In this document: positions 48,941 through 62,984 of the stretch, piece by piece
How positions within the stretch are numbered: the first letter of the stretch is position 1
Layout of the letters: the number at the start of each line of letters is the position of its first letter
Assembly (NCBI GenBank): GCA_032622095.1
Contig: CP136067.1
Coordinates: 53,921,899-53,985,898, forward strand
Length of the DNA: 64,000 nucleotides
Source of the DNA: Siphonodentalium dalli
Lineage: Eukaryota > Mollusca > Scaphopoda > Gadilida > Siphonodentaliidae
Direction: 5' to 3'
Program-made: the position numbers and the translations under genes
The notes under the pieces: model-generated
Database searches by the model: none
Told to the model about the DNA's origin: nothing
Seen by the model: only the letters and a program-made list of their open reading frames with translations

Positions 48941-51229
48941 TGAGTCCTTTATACGGAGAACAAACAAAACTCAATAGCATATACCCAATTAAAAATAAGG
49001 CCAAAAAAATAATAGGTGTGGTGGGGGGTGGGGTGGCTTTTCATTTTATTTTTCGTTTTATTTTCAACTCGCTCAAAATAAATATTTTTGCACCCCCCCC
49101 CCCAGACTACTTTTCCTTGTTTGTAATTGACTATAAAATAATAAAACTAAGTAAGTACTATTAGAATATAGTGTAATCTATTTTTAATGAATAAAACATG
49201 GAAAAACATGATGTTTACAACAGAGATCGATATTTGCCATGAATAAGCTATTAACGTTCCTTCAGAATGTGCAAGGAAAGAACTTCACATACATCTATGT
49301 ACTGCATACGGTAGTGGTGATCTTGAAAGCCACATGGCAGTTTGAGCTCCAAAATACACATAATAATATATGCTTTTGAATTTTTCCCAGTATCGAAATA
49401 GGTTTATAAATACTTGAGCTACATTTCTATGGATATTTTATGTCCCAGAAAGACATATTGAAGTCATAACAAATACAACTTTAAACATGATGTTTGGGTC
49501 CAAACAAACAGCCATGTTCAAGACATTGAACAGAATAGAACATTCCGTGCTAGTCTATTCCTGATGTGGTAGAAATAATGAGCGTTGTCTCACTTCTGTG
49601 GGAAAAATTTAAAACAGCTGGAAAATGCCTATGGCCATTGACAATATTTTTCAGAGCATATGTAGCTGTTACTAGTATGTCGGTATTTCGTGTATTTGTC
49701 AATGTATCTTATACTTCCTTCCAAAATTCCATAGACAAAATTTGGAAGCTTGAATGAGCCATGTCCGTTTAAAAACAACTGTGTTAAATATTATTAGCCA
49801 GGGAGGATGTTATGTCATGTAGCTTGTAGTTAAAATTATTCTATTCAAATTAATAGTCCTAAATATATGTATGCTCTTGATATAAGTGAGTATTTAGAGT
49901 TCACTCCCTTGCAGTGGCTATCCCATAATAGCATTCTGTGTGAAAGCATGAGTTCCCTGTATGTGAACAATATTCAACCTACTTAAAAAATCACCACCCT
50001 CCCACAATTGCTCAATATTTGCATCCATACCTGTGTTACAAGTTTTAATGCCTACATATCACTCAAATTTAACTACAGAATGTGGAGAAAGTCTATGTCC
50101 AAACTCATTTAAATTCTATTAACCAATACCCCTTCACATAGCAAATTGAGTTAATAAACCGATATTGGCTCAAACATGAACCATAAGCCAAAAAGACATT
50201 GTTTTATTCTTGTTTTATGTTCTCTATTTTCAAGGTAGTCCATTATTTTTGCAATGAAATTCTCGTTTTTGGATGTTTGTTGCCCATTAAACCCAGTTTG
50301 ATGTGTTTTGTGAGCATGATTTACACAGTTTATTAACTTAATTATGCTAATGACTCATTGAATTAAATTAATGAATTAATGCGACTAATAGAAAATGTAA
50401 GATGATTTTGCATATTTGTACATGGAATTTTTCCAGGTGGCATGAAAATAAAACTGGATGCGTTCTTTTTTGTTTTGCCTAAGTAGACATATTTTTGTGA
50501 AGATAAACAGGCTGTTCCTGCACAAATACAAACATCATGCATGCACGCCGCTTCTTAGAAAGATGAATAAAATAGGAGGGTCAGAAAGTGGAGTATTAAA
50601 GCAGATAAGGATTTGTATCTTAGACTTAGTGAAAATCCAATTATTCTAAAATCAGTAACATAGATGTCAATCCGAAGCGTGAAAATTACTTATCTACAGA
50701 CTGACGTCTCTCTTACTCGCTTACATTGTCGGTGTCTTTGAAGCCCACGTGCCACACTGACTGCCACATACTTGAGTAATACTCAATGAAGCATTGACGA
50801 TGCTGCAATGTAGCAATATCTTACAGCACAGCTGCTTTGATATATTATGTATCTACTAGTAAGAGCAACCTAACATCTGCATTGAGTGTTAGGCCACTCA
50901 TAAAAAGAGGTTGCACCATGGGTGCTGGGATACCCACATGGTGAAAATTGAAAAATCCTCATGACGCCAACGCTGCATACAAAATTTCATTGAGATTCGT
51001 TATAAGAGCAGACAGATGGAAATCCAAAATTTGCAGATAAACAAAGAGGGATAACTCTTGAATGGAAAATGTGGACAACGTCAATGAACCCCCCTTTGAA
51101 AGCCCTCCTGATGCCAATCCTGCATACGCGCCCACCTCCCTCGTCAAACCAAAGCTCGTCTAAAAATAATATCCATCAGTATGATATCCATGAAAAGTAT
51201 GTTTTTATGAGATGAATTTCAAAGTTATG

Positions 51230-52382
51230 TAGTGATGTTCCGATAATCGGAATCGGCCGATAATAGCCCATCGGATATTAATCGTACCTCGCACTTGAAC
51301 ATCGGCTTTTACCGATTGTCAAAACAAACAAAAACATTCTAGTATCTGAGCGCTATATGCATGCTTTAATACGTACACAATACAACCGTAGTATTGAATG
51401 TAAAACGCAGTTGTAACAACCTAAAAAGAAGTTATTGGCATTGTCCAAACAGTCTGGTATGATTATATATAAGCATGGCAATACACCTGTCCGATATATC
51501 CCGTGTAATATGAAGTTATTGGTTCAATCGCGTGGATATGAAATAGATTCAACAACTGACCTCATTACAATGCACAATTAGTTTCCGGTTGAGCACTTGC
51601 CATGCTGTGACATCACATGCTATGTCAATAATTTGAAGCACGCACTGAACTGAATGAATTAGTACAGTCATGATCAGAACTGTCTTCAATAATGACCAAC
51701 GTGAGGAGGGGCATAATTAGCTTTTTCGTCTGTAGGGGACAATATGGTGAAGTAGTCCCAAATTGCACGCGTTTTTGTCGCTCCGCGAGTCGCCATTGTT
51801 ATAATGTTGCTCTCATAAGTTACGGCGTACGCTATGAAATATGCTTAGCTCCACGTTGAACTCTGAGGCGGTCTAGCAAAACAAAATTTGAGTAGACGAA
51901 CTATAAAAGCTTTCCAGTTATCAAAAGACAAAAGGTGTGACCAATGGGAATTTGGGAAATCTCAGAAAAATATGACACCAATTATTATCATCATTCTGTT
52001 AATTTAGTTAATAATCATCGCATTCCATACATTGTCGCAACTAACAAGTATTCAATCAAGCCCTTTATACCGCGTACAAGTGTTCCCCTTATGGTGATAA
52101 TGTTACTCTGATTCGGCACCTTTGATCTCTTTGTCAAAACAACTACCGGCATACATCAAAAGGCAGCGCACAACTGACGTCGGCATAAATACTATAACAT
52201 ATCAATTTTTATGTATTTGGCTTTGAAACTGTACCAGGATATGGAGTGCAATGGGTGTATATAGGTCCATTGTGGGAACAAACGCACAAAATATATAAAC
52301 ATCGGAATCGGGAATCGGAAATCTGCCGATTGTGTCTCCAGTTATCGGTCCGATGGACTTTTTCATTATCGGAACATCACTA
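51230..52382. mobile_element. hAT-type non-autonomous element in HP1 intron
   Basis: AAGTTATG on both sides (51222-51229 and 52383-52390), an exact 8-bp duplication. Ends TAGTGATGTTCCGATAAT form an 18-bp perfect terminal inverted repeat. Interior 1.1 kb without a transposase frame. Confidence 0.95.
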
Positions 52383-52390
52383 AAGTTATG

Positions 52391-53039
52391 TAAATGATTC
52401 CGTCCAACAATTTCATGTGAAATAAATTAGTTTAAAGGGATTTTCGTTGTAGTTTATAATTTGGAAATAAACATTTCTAAAATTTTGATAATTTCCTCAA
52501 GAATATATATACTAATAGTATAGTATAATGATATGGATGCGTCATTATGCACAAAACATGCTTTGTGTCAGAGAAAATGCAGGACGAGTGTTGCTTAGTT
52601 TCTCGCAAAAAGTACGGTGAATTGTTTATAAGCAGAGTTAAAATATTGCATCATTTCTTTATTTAGATTCGCGCACATTCTACATCAGTTGTAAAATGCC
52701 TAATTTGGTGTGTATACAACTTACAATACTATCATAGTAAATTCCTTATTCGATGTGTGATGTAATTACTATAGGTTAGGAGAAAATACTAACTGAATTG
52801 AAAAATAACCATCTATTTGCAAGAACAATTATATTATGTACACGTTTTTTGTCTGATCATGAAGTAACATGGATTAGCAGAATTTTGAACTGACAGTGGG
52901 TAAATGGGTCGATTAAAATAAAATTTGGTGTGATCTGAATGCAATTGTTGATGGCATGATTAATTTGAACTTCGCAATGGAACATTTTCAATGGACGATC
53001 CGGTAGTTTCAAGTGTTTGTAAACAAATGGTTCTGTAAC
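52391..53039. other. No recognised feature
   Basis: AT-rich intron sequence. Nothing recognised. Confidence 0.5.
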
Positions 53040-53227
53040 GTTTTTAATGTTTGTTTACATAACAAAGCATACAAACGTGACAATAACATGCAATGTACAC
53101 AATATTTATGATTGTTATAAGAACAAATTCTGTCTATTATACAATATTCTTTCTGTTTATGGCAGTTTTAGCAGATGTGGCTATTTTAACAGCAATACTC
53201 AGTGCAAAGGCCACCCGTATCTTTAAA
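53040..53227 (+). repeat. Dispersed 180-bp repeat, copy 3
   Basis: Diverged copy of 4450-4627 in the same orientation: 'gtttacataac', 'gacaataacat', 'attctttctgtttatggcag', ending 'ccgtatctttaaa'. The frame across it (53093-53329) is not a gene. Confidence 0.75.
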
Positions 53228-53850
53228 CAGAACATCAATATTATAAGCTTATTTTTTACCCAGGAGGGGGTGTTTGGTGGTGCATGTGGGGAGGGAGGTA
53301 ACTTGAACCCAGCTCATGTAGATGAATAACAATTTTGTCATGCCATACTATTCTCAACTGCTGATCAGAAACACAATAGAAGAGAGACAACTCTATTAGC
53401 CCACAATTAATCTTGGCCACCTATTTAAATACTAGCTGTATGGTGGGATGGAACAGAGGTGGTTTATCCTAGTTGATGAAATCTGAAACTTGGAAACTCT
53501 TCTGGGGTAGCTATTATGAATATCCATTGTATAAATTTGGTAGCAATCAGACCTGATCAGTTTTCAAAATTGCAATCCGGGAGATTTTTGCGCGAGGTAG
53601 GACTATGACCAAATATGCTCATTTCCAAAAATTTTGTACATAAAATGTTCCGTGTGGCATCGCAGTTTTGAGTATCCAACTTTTCATTTCAGAAGGTTCA
53701 AACGGAAAACACGAGAACTGTATAATCGCCTGTTTCGTCCGTGAGTATCCAAATTTTATGCCTTAAAACCCGCGCTCCAACAACTTCCATATAATCTCAT
53801 AGTTTGGGGAAATGCAGGTGATAAAGACATTTTATTTTAAAAATATTGTC

Positions 53851-53910
53851 GCTGGTAACAAGGAAGTATTATATGCAAGTGCTGGTAACAAGGAAGTATT
53901 ATATGCAAGT
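53851..53910 (+). repeat. Exact 30-bp tandem duplication
   Basis: 'gctggtaacaaggaagtatt' plus ten more bases occurs twice head to tail (53851-53880, 53881-53910) with no difference. Confidence 0.97.
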
Positions 53911-54717
53911 GTCGTTCGTAAGTCTCGCTAACGAGATGTCGGATGTGTTCTATTGTCTCTCCGAATAGGCGCCTTATGCCGGGGAGGGTTTATTACAAGC
54001 TATTAAATTACTGAGTTGACTTTACCAGCTAACCTTGTCGCGACCTACTTTTCGTATATTTTAAAGCTATTTTGCGACACATATAGGTAGTGTTTTTCCC
54101 CCGATTAACCTTCTATATCAGATTTTGGGAACGACTAATTTAATAATTGTTTCAACACTACTCGTCTCAAAGATTTACCTCAGACAGGAATGCACATGCC
54201 CATACATTGTCACGCACGCTCGCTTATGTAATCATAAGTTGTGTTATTAAATCTATTGTCAGTACTACAACAACTTGCATGGCTACGAAGAGTGTGAAAA
54301 TTAATTAGTCTCAATTGACACACTGCTGATAGTACTGAAATATGATGCATATGATTTGGAATTACTCTTGATGTTACAACATTTGAACATGCGGGAGAAA
54401 TCAGTGCTCATCTGCATTTTGGAGGTTTACCTATGACAATCCGAGAGTCTCACGGACAATCAGTGAAACTTAACAGCTGTGGTGTCAATAGTTGTTCTAT
54501 GCCACTATTTGTCTTTCTGACAGTACAATGACGATTCCCATCCTACATTTGCTACAAACAGAAAACCGGCAACACGATATTCAAATACCCAAATCTAGGC
54601 AGGACTGATAGTTCTGCCAGTGCTCGCACATAGCTTAGCTTAAACTTTCCGATTTGTTTGCCTTAAATTTGTTAAATCATGTAAATGGTTTCAATAGAAA
54701 TTATCATGCAAATATCA

Positions 54718-55826
<1,109 letters not shown>

Positions 55827-57322
55827 CAGGGTTTCTGCTACTACGGCAGGCCGGCCATCCAGCGGCCTCATTCCCCTCCCCAATCTTCGACTTATTATTG
55901 GCCACAAAATAGCCACTGACCTAGCTCACTAGCTCAGCCCCTTTTTACACAGGACGAGCGATCACCGACAATGATAATTAACAGATTACAAGGAATCCTG
56001 TCTGAATAAGACATGATCAGTGGCGCGGACCACGTGCACAGTTGTCAACGCCATCATGTGTAACGCTTTGTCAGCGAATGTTTAGTATTAATCAGCCTCT
56101 CACATTTTAATTTACCATAGATTTCTGTCTATAAGTCCAAACTTTCTGACCCACTATTTCCCTCAAATGCGCATTATACATTGGTAAGTCATTAGGGGGG
56201 CTGAATTCTGAGCGGCAACCATGAACACAGGTGAGTTTTGGCAATCACTGCGACGAACAGTGAAGACCTTTTACCTTAAAACAAGGTCTGTATCAATTAA
56301 ATGTTTAATTCAAAATAAAAAATTAAATTATTAATAGTTATTATCAATGTATTCCGTGTCCAATTAATACAAAATTATCCATTATACGAAACCAGCATGA
56401 GTTCACCTCAGTCTGAGGAAATTTTGATTTTCACCAAATTGTTTTGATTCAGTGGTAATGTGAATACAAAGAAAGCATGCAGAGCACATGACTAGAGTAC
56501 ACTTGATACTGAGTGTGACAATGTGTCTTTAGTTCCTTTGATGTCAGCTTTTAATATTGCTACTGTTATAAAAGTCATTCTATCCACTTTATGTTGTAGT
56601 GCTTACATGCTTTTAGTTCATTAACTTGAGATCAAAGAAAGACGATCTGTTTTAATTTGGTTTCTAAACCAAACTTCAATGTTCCTACTTGTTGTCTCAA
56701 GGGCAAGGAAATGGCTACTTTTCAGTGATAAACATCCAAATTTACTTCCGACAGGGCGCCAAGTATGTGCTTCCCAAAAATGGCCACATTCCCCCAACCC
56801 CTACTCTCGGGCTCCAAATAAAAGTGCAGGCCCAAATATTAGTGCAGCGGGGAAATTCCATTGAAAGTTAATAAAAGTACAGACCCAAATAATAGTGCAG
56901 GGGGAACTGTGAGCAAAACATTAACTGTGGTTAAACAAATTATTTTTATAGTACATGTAGGTCAAGTATAGGAATCAACATACATAGTATGTGTCATGTG
57001 GTGTTTTTTTTCAATAATTGTACGCCATATACTTGAATATGTACATGCATAAAGTTACATGTATAAGCTCATCATTTTGGTATCAGAATCATATAGAAAT
57101 GTTGAGTTTGTGCTGATTTCAATTTTCATAGCCTCAAAATTAATAAACGTGCAGACCCAAATAAGCACTGTGCAGGGGGGAAATTTCCCAAGAAAATAAT
57201 AAATAGTGATCAGCCGATGATCGGAAACGACGGCGCATCGGTACTCTGGTTTCAACATCGGCATTTCCGATTGTCTAAATAATAATCAGGTGCTTGTTTT
57301 TCTTCAATAAACTGTGTTAAAT

Positions 57323-57993
57323 CAGGGTTTCCGCTATACCGGCACAGGGTCCCCTTGACGGCCCCGTTCCCCTCGCCAAGTTTTCCCCTCCTGCCATACC
57401 CCAGAACATACTGCATGTCTATAAAGGTATAAAGATGTGTAAAACTTTTGAATTTTGTTGGAATAGTACTAAGGAATTTTAAAAGGTGAATTTATTTTAT
57501 ATCTTGTGAGTGTACACTCTAAACGCGTTGTTAAATTGAAACAGGAAGTGATCAGAACTGACATCGCTAGGAGCTATGCCTTTGAGGTCGGTTAGTTACG
57601 TTGCGGTTGTATGTAATCAGCATTAATATATTCCGATTATGTTATGCATCCGAAACATCTGCTGTGTCTTCCACAGTGAGTCTTTTAACATTAACGAGCA
57701 CATTTAACTCGGGATTAAAATTACTGGTTTTCCGTACATGTACTTCGTAAATTAATATATATCTAATAAATTTACTAGTTTTAAAGTTACAGGTACATGT
57801 ATAAGGTTTGATAGCTTGGCACTTGGGCAGAAATGGAACAAAACAATATGCCGTTTCTACTCGCACACGATTCTATTGGCCGATATAACGAAAGTAGTTC
57901 AACCAGTGCTAAAAGTAAAACAGGCTACTTTTACCTGGATTTTTCCCCTTGACAGCTACCGGCCCCATTCCCCTACCCCTAGCGGAAACCCTG
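57323..57993. mobile_element. Nested element C, same family as B, 7-bp target duplication
   Basis: GTTAAAT on both sides (57316-57322, 57994-58000). Ends CAGGGTTTCCGCTA and, reversed, CAGGGTTTCCGCTA. 671 bp. Subterminal 'cggccccgttcccct' and 'accggccccattcccct' form a further inverted pair. No recognisable product. Confidence 0.9.
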
Positions 57994-58871
57994 GTTAAAT
58001 TAACAATGTTTTGTTGAATAAATGACCAGTAAACATTGGGGAAAGTGTAACCAAACACATATTCAACTTTGGAATTTTCAGGGCGACTTGAACATCGCCC
58101 AACCTCAAAAATAAGGCGAATCGGACGGCGCCGAGTTATTATATATCGATTGAATTGAAATAGTTATGTAAAATAGCCCGACGAGACCCATTATATAGTG
58201 TAGTGTTTACAACATCCCCATTGTTCACCAATTAACAACTACTATTCAACATAGTTATGTGGTGACCGCTGGTCACTAGTATTCAAACTGATATCAGGTC
58301 AGCCAGTGACCTCAATGACCTCTTATCTATAAGCGGACGTGAAAAAAACCTGTAGACAGTAAACAAGTATTGCGTCATGCCCTCGCATGTTATGCATGGT
58401 TTCTGTGGTACACATGTAATTGTCTCTACAGTTGAGTTCAGGATAATGTGGTATAACATTAAAATCCCTTCCTCAGACGGAGGTCTCATGTTGAATTCTT
58501 GTACCAGTATTTTATTAATTGGATAGGGATAAATACACTGGTAATTATTAATATTTTAATTGTTTATATTTGTAATTAAACATTTCGTTCCTGTTTTGAT
58601 GTGAACGGTCATGCACTCTTCTGAGTTGTCATCGCGGCGAATGCCAAAAACTCACCTGTGTCTGTGATTGTAGCCAGAATTCAGACCCCCTATTGACTTA
58701 CAGTTGTGTAAGGCGTGTGCACATTTTGAGGGGAAATACTGGGTCAACAAGTAGCGACTTAGACAGAAATCTACGGTAAATTGAGCATAATATAACATGT
58801 GTATTGGTTGTCAGGTTCACAAGTCCACACGTACCTACCTTTATACTTACCCAAACGTATACTTATGTATA

Positions 58872-60102
58872 CAGTGAAACCTCTCCAAACCGGACCCTCT
58901 GCAATCCGAACCCCTCTCCATTCCGAACGAATGGAGCGGTCCCGAATTTACCCAAGTGCATTGTCACTAATGATTACCTCTGTAATACAAAACCTCTGTA
59001 CTCCGAATACCGGACAGCATTATTAGTCCATAAGTGAACAAATACACTAATGTTTACCTCCAAAATCTGAATGCTTAAAGCACACTCCAAATACCAGGCA
59101 GCTTTATTAGTGCATAAGTGAACAAATACACTAATGTTTATCTCCAAAATCCGAACACTTCAAGCGACAGAGGACGTTTCCGCTTTTGCGTTGACCTGTG
59201 TGTGACCTCGATCACCGTCAGTGACAACAGTTAGTTACAAACAGACGAAGTGTTCTAGGTACATTAATCAAATTTATTTACAAATTAAAACGAATATAAT
59301 GCCTGAGAATAAAAAGATACTGCCGTATTTATATTTAAACTTTTTCTAAATAAATTCCGAAAGTGAAACCAGACGAACGCGCGTACAGGTAATGTACTTT
59401 CGTACTATTGAATAAGCATACCAATTTAATTAGTGGTCTTTTGTATCGGCAAAGATTTGAAACGGATTAAACAACATGTGTCTAATTAGATGCGCCAAAA
59501 CCATAATTGGTTACTGCACTGCACCCCTTCAGATACATGATTGCTTATATCACAAACTGATTGAACAATGGTGATTTCACAGGTAATTAGAGCAGTGATA
59601 CGTTGTTTTTACATCAGCTATTGTGCTGGAATGGACTCTGTTTTTTCAACAATTGTCCAAACTAATTTAACTAAACACTAAGTCACTAAAAGTACAGGAT
59701 GGTGGTTTATTGTTACCATCACAGTTTTATTAAATCAACTTATCACAATTAATGAGCCGTCGGGAAAACGATATCTCAGAGTTGAAATCTGCCGTCAACA
59801 ACATTTTCAAAAACCACGAATCACCGTAAATTGTATCATTTCCTGGTTTCTCTATACATCTATTTATTTCTTATTATAGCATGTTTAAACTAATAAAGTA
59901 TATAGTGTAATTTATGTTTTATTTTGTAGTTTATTGAATAAAGTTTAAGTAATCAGTAATGAGGTGTTCATGTCTCGATAAATCTTACTGCCGGCGGCAA
60001 TATATTCCGTTTTGGTTTTGCGATTTTCTGTAAACCGATCACCTCTCTAAACCGAACAGAAGGGCCGGTCCGAAGGGTGTTCGGTTTAGGGAGGTTTTAC
60101 TG
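58872..60102. mobile_element. Nested pogo/Tc1-like element D, TA target
   Basis: TA on both sides (58870-58871, 60103-60104). Ends CAGTGAAACCTCTCCAAACC and, reversed, CAGTAAAACCTCCCTAAACC, typical of pogo/Tigger-like elements. An internal ~95-bp unit ('cataagtgaacaaatacact', 'aatgttta.ctccaaaatc') is duplicated at about 58990-59160. No DDE frame seen. Confidence 0.88.
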
Positions 60103-60319
60103 TACTGGTATTTACTGATGTTGTTGCTTCCAAATCAAAGTAGTATATAACACATAACATATTTTGGTATAATTATTACAATATTTGAAATCGGCACCTG
60201 AATCAGCCGATTGTACTCTCAAATAATCGGCGCAAGGCTCTATTTGACAATCGGCACATCACTAATAATAAACGTGCATGTATGTTTATTTGGAGCCCAA
60301 GAGTAGCGGAAACCCTGCG

Positions 60320-60427
60320 TTAAGCATCCGTTTTGTCTGAATCTTCAGTATCTGGTTCCTCTGACATGAAGTAATTTGCCATTTTGCCTGACTGTTTTAC
60401 TTTCGCCGTAATAGCCAGTCTATCAAG
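60320..60427 (-). other. Exon-like open stretch next to element B
   Basis: Between minus-strand stops at 60428-60430 and 60320-60322 the frame reads LDRLAITAKVKQSGKMANYF, then MSEEPDTEDSDKTDA, acidic at its end and less AT-biased than its surroundings. An AG precedes it in 'gcaaatctag'. The stop overlaps the 7-bp duplication of element B. I do not recognise the protein; it may be a host exon, an old transposase tail or chance. Confidence 0.3.
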
Positions 60428-60430
60428 CTA

Positions 60431-62984
60431 GATTTGCACATTACAAATTGACAATTCTTCAATTCAATGAATTGGGGATGGCGGTATTTATATATTTATT
60501 TATTTTTGGAAAGTCATAAATACGTTCGAGGTGCATGTTTTTGGTGACACGGCAATTGCTGAGAAACGAACTATTTTGTTTATGTGGCCTAAGGTTTGCC
60601 GCCTGTTGTCCGGTTAGGACCCATTCATCGCCAATGACTGTTTTGGGACATTATGAGAAATCGGGACATATCGACATCAATTTATTACTTACATGACCTC
60701 AAATATTGCATTTCATTTTGATGTTACAGGAAAGTAACAGGGATTTTTCTGCCTATTTTGGGAATGGGTCCGGGTCCCTTCGAATTGGGAAAAATGTGTT
60801 TACTTTCATAATTGGAAATAGGGAGATTTAGTTAAAAATAGGGAGATTTTTTTCAATGTCAGTAACATGGAAAACACTTCATATTTTTTATCTAAACTGT
60901 TTGTTGCATTTGGTTTGCATCTGCCACACCTCAGTTACCATTTCTTGATTTTCTGCATTCAAAGGCACACCCTTTCAGTAGTTTCACAGTTTAGTACAGC
61001 TATGATCTATGCCCAATTAACGGCCTTGACACTGACTACGGAGTGTCTCTAATTTCTAAAATCATTGGGAATAAAATTATGATTTTTCGGTTGGATCACA
61101 CTTTATTTCCAACATGCCAAAATACACGATTAAAAATATATTTGCACACAATGAAATGGTGCTCTCGGATAATTTTGTCGCCATATATATTCAGTAACAT
61201 CGGTGAATTTAAAGAGAATACGCATGGACATAATTGTTTGAGGTCCGTTCGATTTGCGTTCTCACGGTTACTGCGTATATAAAACACAGAATACCACAAA
61301 GACGGAAAAGGAACTAAAAAAAACAGAAAGTTTAAATCGGGATTATAAATTTTATATCTATCTATATACTTTAATATGTATCCATCTATACTATAGTAAC
61401 TATACATGCTAGCCATAAAAACTTCAAATACTATTATATTAAACCAGCATACACATCGCCAATACACACCATATTTCTTTCCGGTTTGCGTTCCTGAAAT
61501 TGGAAATCTCATAATTGTTTTCCGCACGGTATTAACACATTTGACTTAATAAACTTGGGGGTTGGGCAGCTATATACCTGGCGCCAGTGTTCACGCTGTC
61601 GGTAGCCAAATTAGCCAATGGCTAATCTTTTTCGAATTTGGCTAATAAAAATTTCATTTGGCTAAACTTTTGGCTAAACTTTTTTTTACCAAAAATGGAG
61701 ACGGAAATCATGGAGTCAGAAAGCTAATTAATAAAAGCGCTCAATAGATCGACATTCAAGACGAAGTTAGGTGACGAAAGTACCGGTATTTCGTTATTTT
61801 CATACTTATGAAATATCGTTCCGTGTGGCGGCTGTACAAAGGGAACATTATACAACTGATTGACATCTGATCAGTATTTTGGTTTATACAATTAATAGGT
61901 GAATACCTAGTGGTGACGCTGTTGTTTTAAAGAGTGATGACACCGACTATGTAAACAATACGAAACATGTATGCTTTGAAGAGAGTTGTCATCAGTGAGC
62001 ACAATGAATAGGTGATTAAATAGTGATACCGCTGCTGTTTTAAGGTGTTTTTGCAATGTCCAATAAATAGGCGGATCGGAATAGTATCCATCATTCACAA
62101 TTTCCATCATCATCTAAGGCCTAAAAAAATTATACGTTTGTTTCCGCTAACCCGACCGACCCTATTTTAAACCGCCGACTCTAAACTTTTTATTTTGAGA
62201 TATTTTTTTTAAATATCTAAATCTCTATTATATTGGGAAGAAAACCAACATTGATATTTTTGTTGTTGGTAATTAAAACAAATTAGGCATAATTCCATTG
62301 TAATTTGTAATTATTATTAATTAATTTGTTGGAATTACCGGCAGACGAGTGTGCAAGACATACTTCCGGTATCGTTTCGCTATGAAATTGTCAAAGCGTA
62401 TGAAATAACTGCGGTACGTTTTTTCATTCAAAATTTATTTGAACTTTGACAAAACATATCTATATCCGAGAATGGGTTAATCCATTAGTTATTGATGACT
62501 TCACCACTAGAATATTAATACATTAACTATTTAACCACAGCTTAACATTTATTTCTACGAACATTTCATATTGGTACGTTGAATAGTGTCAAATAATGTC
62601 ATTATAATGAACAAGTTTCCCATTTTCGTGGTACATATACATCGTTTTTATCATAGTCATAATGGGCTTCAGTGCAGCTTTAAACCTTCAGGTCTAACAA
62701 ATATAGGGTTTCCACTTATCTAATTGAATTCAATTTTATTGAATTTAGAACAAATATTTTTTTAAAAGCAAACTTTTTTTCAAAGTTATTAATTCTTTTT
62801 TAGAAATTAGAAGCTCGGTGACTCACACCAATACACGTCCTCCAAAAGCCTCAGTAATTCATCTTAGAAGATTCCTCCTAGCTACTTAACTCAGCTTGGG
62901 CTATTGAGTTTTTGACAAATGTTCACAAACAGTCAGTTTCATATTTTTACCACGAAATTTTCCTAAAAATTCCACCACATACTA
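60431..62984. other. No supported gene; short repeats
   Basis: AT-rich. The minus-strand frame 61096-61527 (143 codons) has no motif. 'ggctaat'/'ttggctaa' words cluster at 61610-61680. A ~37-bp phrase 'aataggtga..tagtg.tacgctg.tgttttaa' occurs at about 61893 and 62010. Confidence 0.45.

Larger units (their letters stand above)
57204..60264. mobile_element. Nested hAT element A with 8-bp target duplication
   Basis: ATAATAAA on both sides (57196-57203, 60265-60272). Ends TAGTGATCAGCCGAT and, reversed, TAGTGATGTGCCGAT. It contains elements C and D. Without them its own sequence is about 1.15 kb, close to the hAT element at 51230-52382. Confidence 0.92.
55827..60317. mobile_element. Outer nested element B, CAGGGTTTC ends, 7-bp target duplication
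   Basis: CGTTAAG lies on both sides (55820-55826, 60318-60324). Ends CAGGGTTTCTGCTA and, reversed, CAGGGTTTCCGCTA. Inside it, a purine-rich unit 'cagacccaaataatagtgcag' recurs near 56830, 56880 and 57150. Element A (57204-60264) is inserted inside; without it B is about 1.4 kb. No transposase seen. Confidence 0.88.

Noticed and set aside
57196-57204. Host promoter or regulatory elements near HP1
   Set aside because: The 5' end of the gene is not in view, and TATA-like words are too common in this AT-rich sequence to mean anything.
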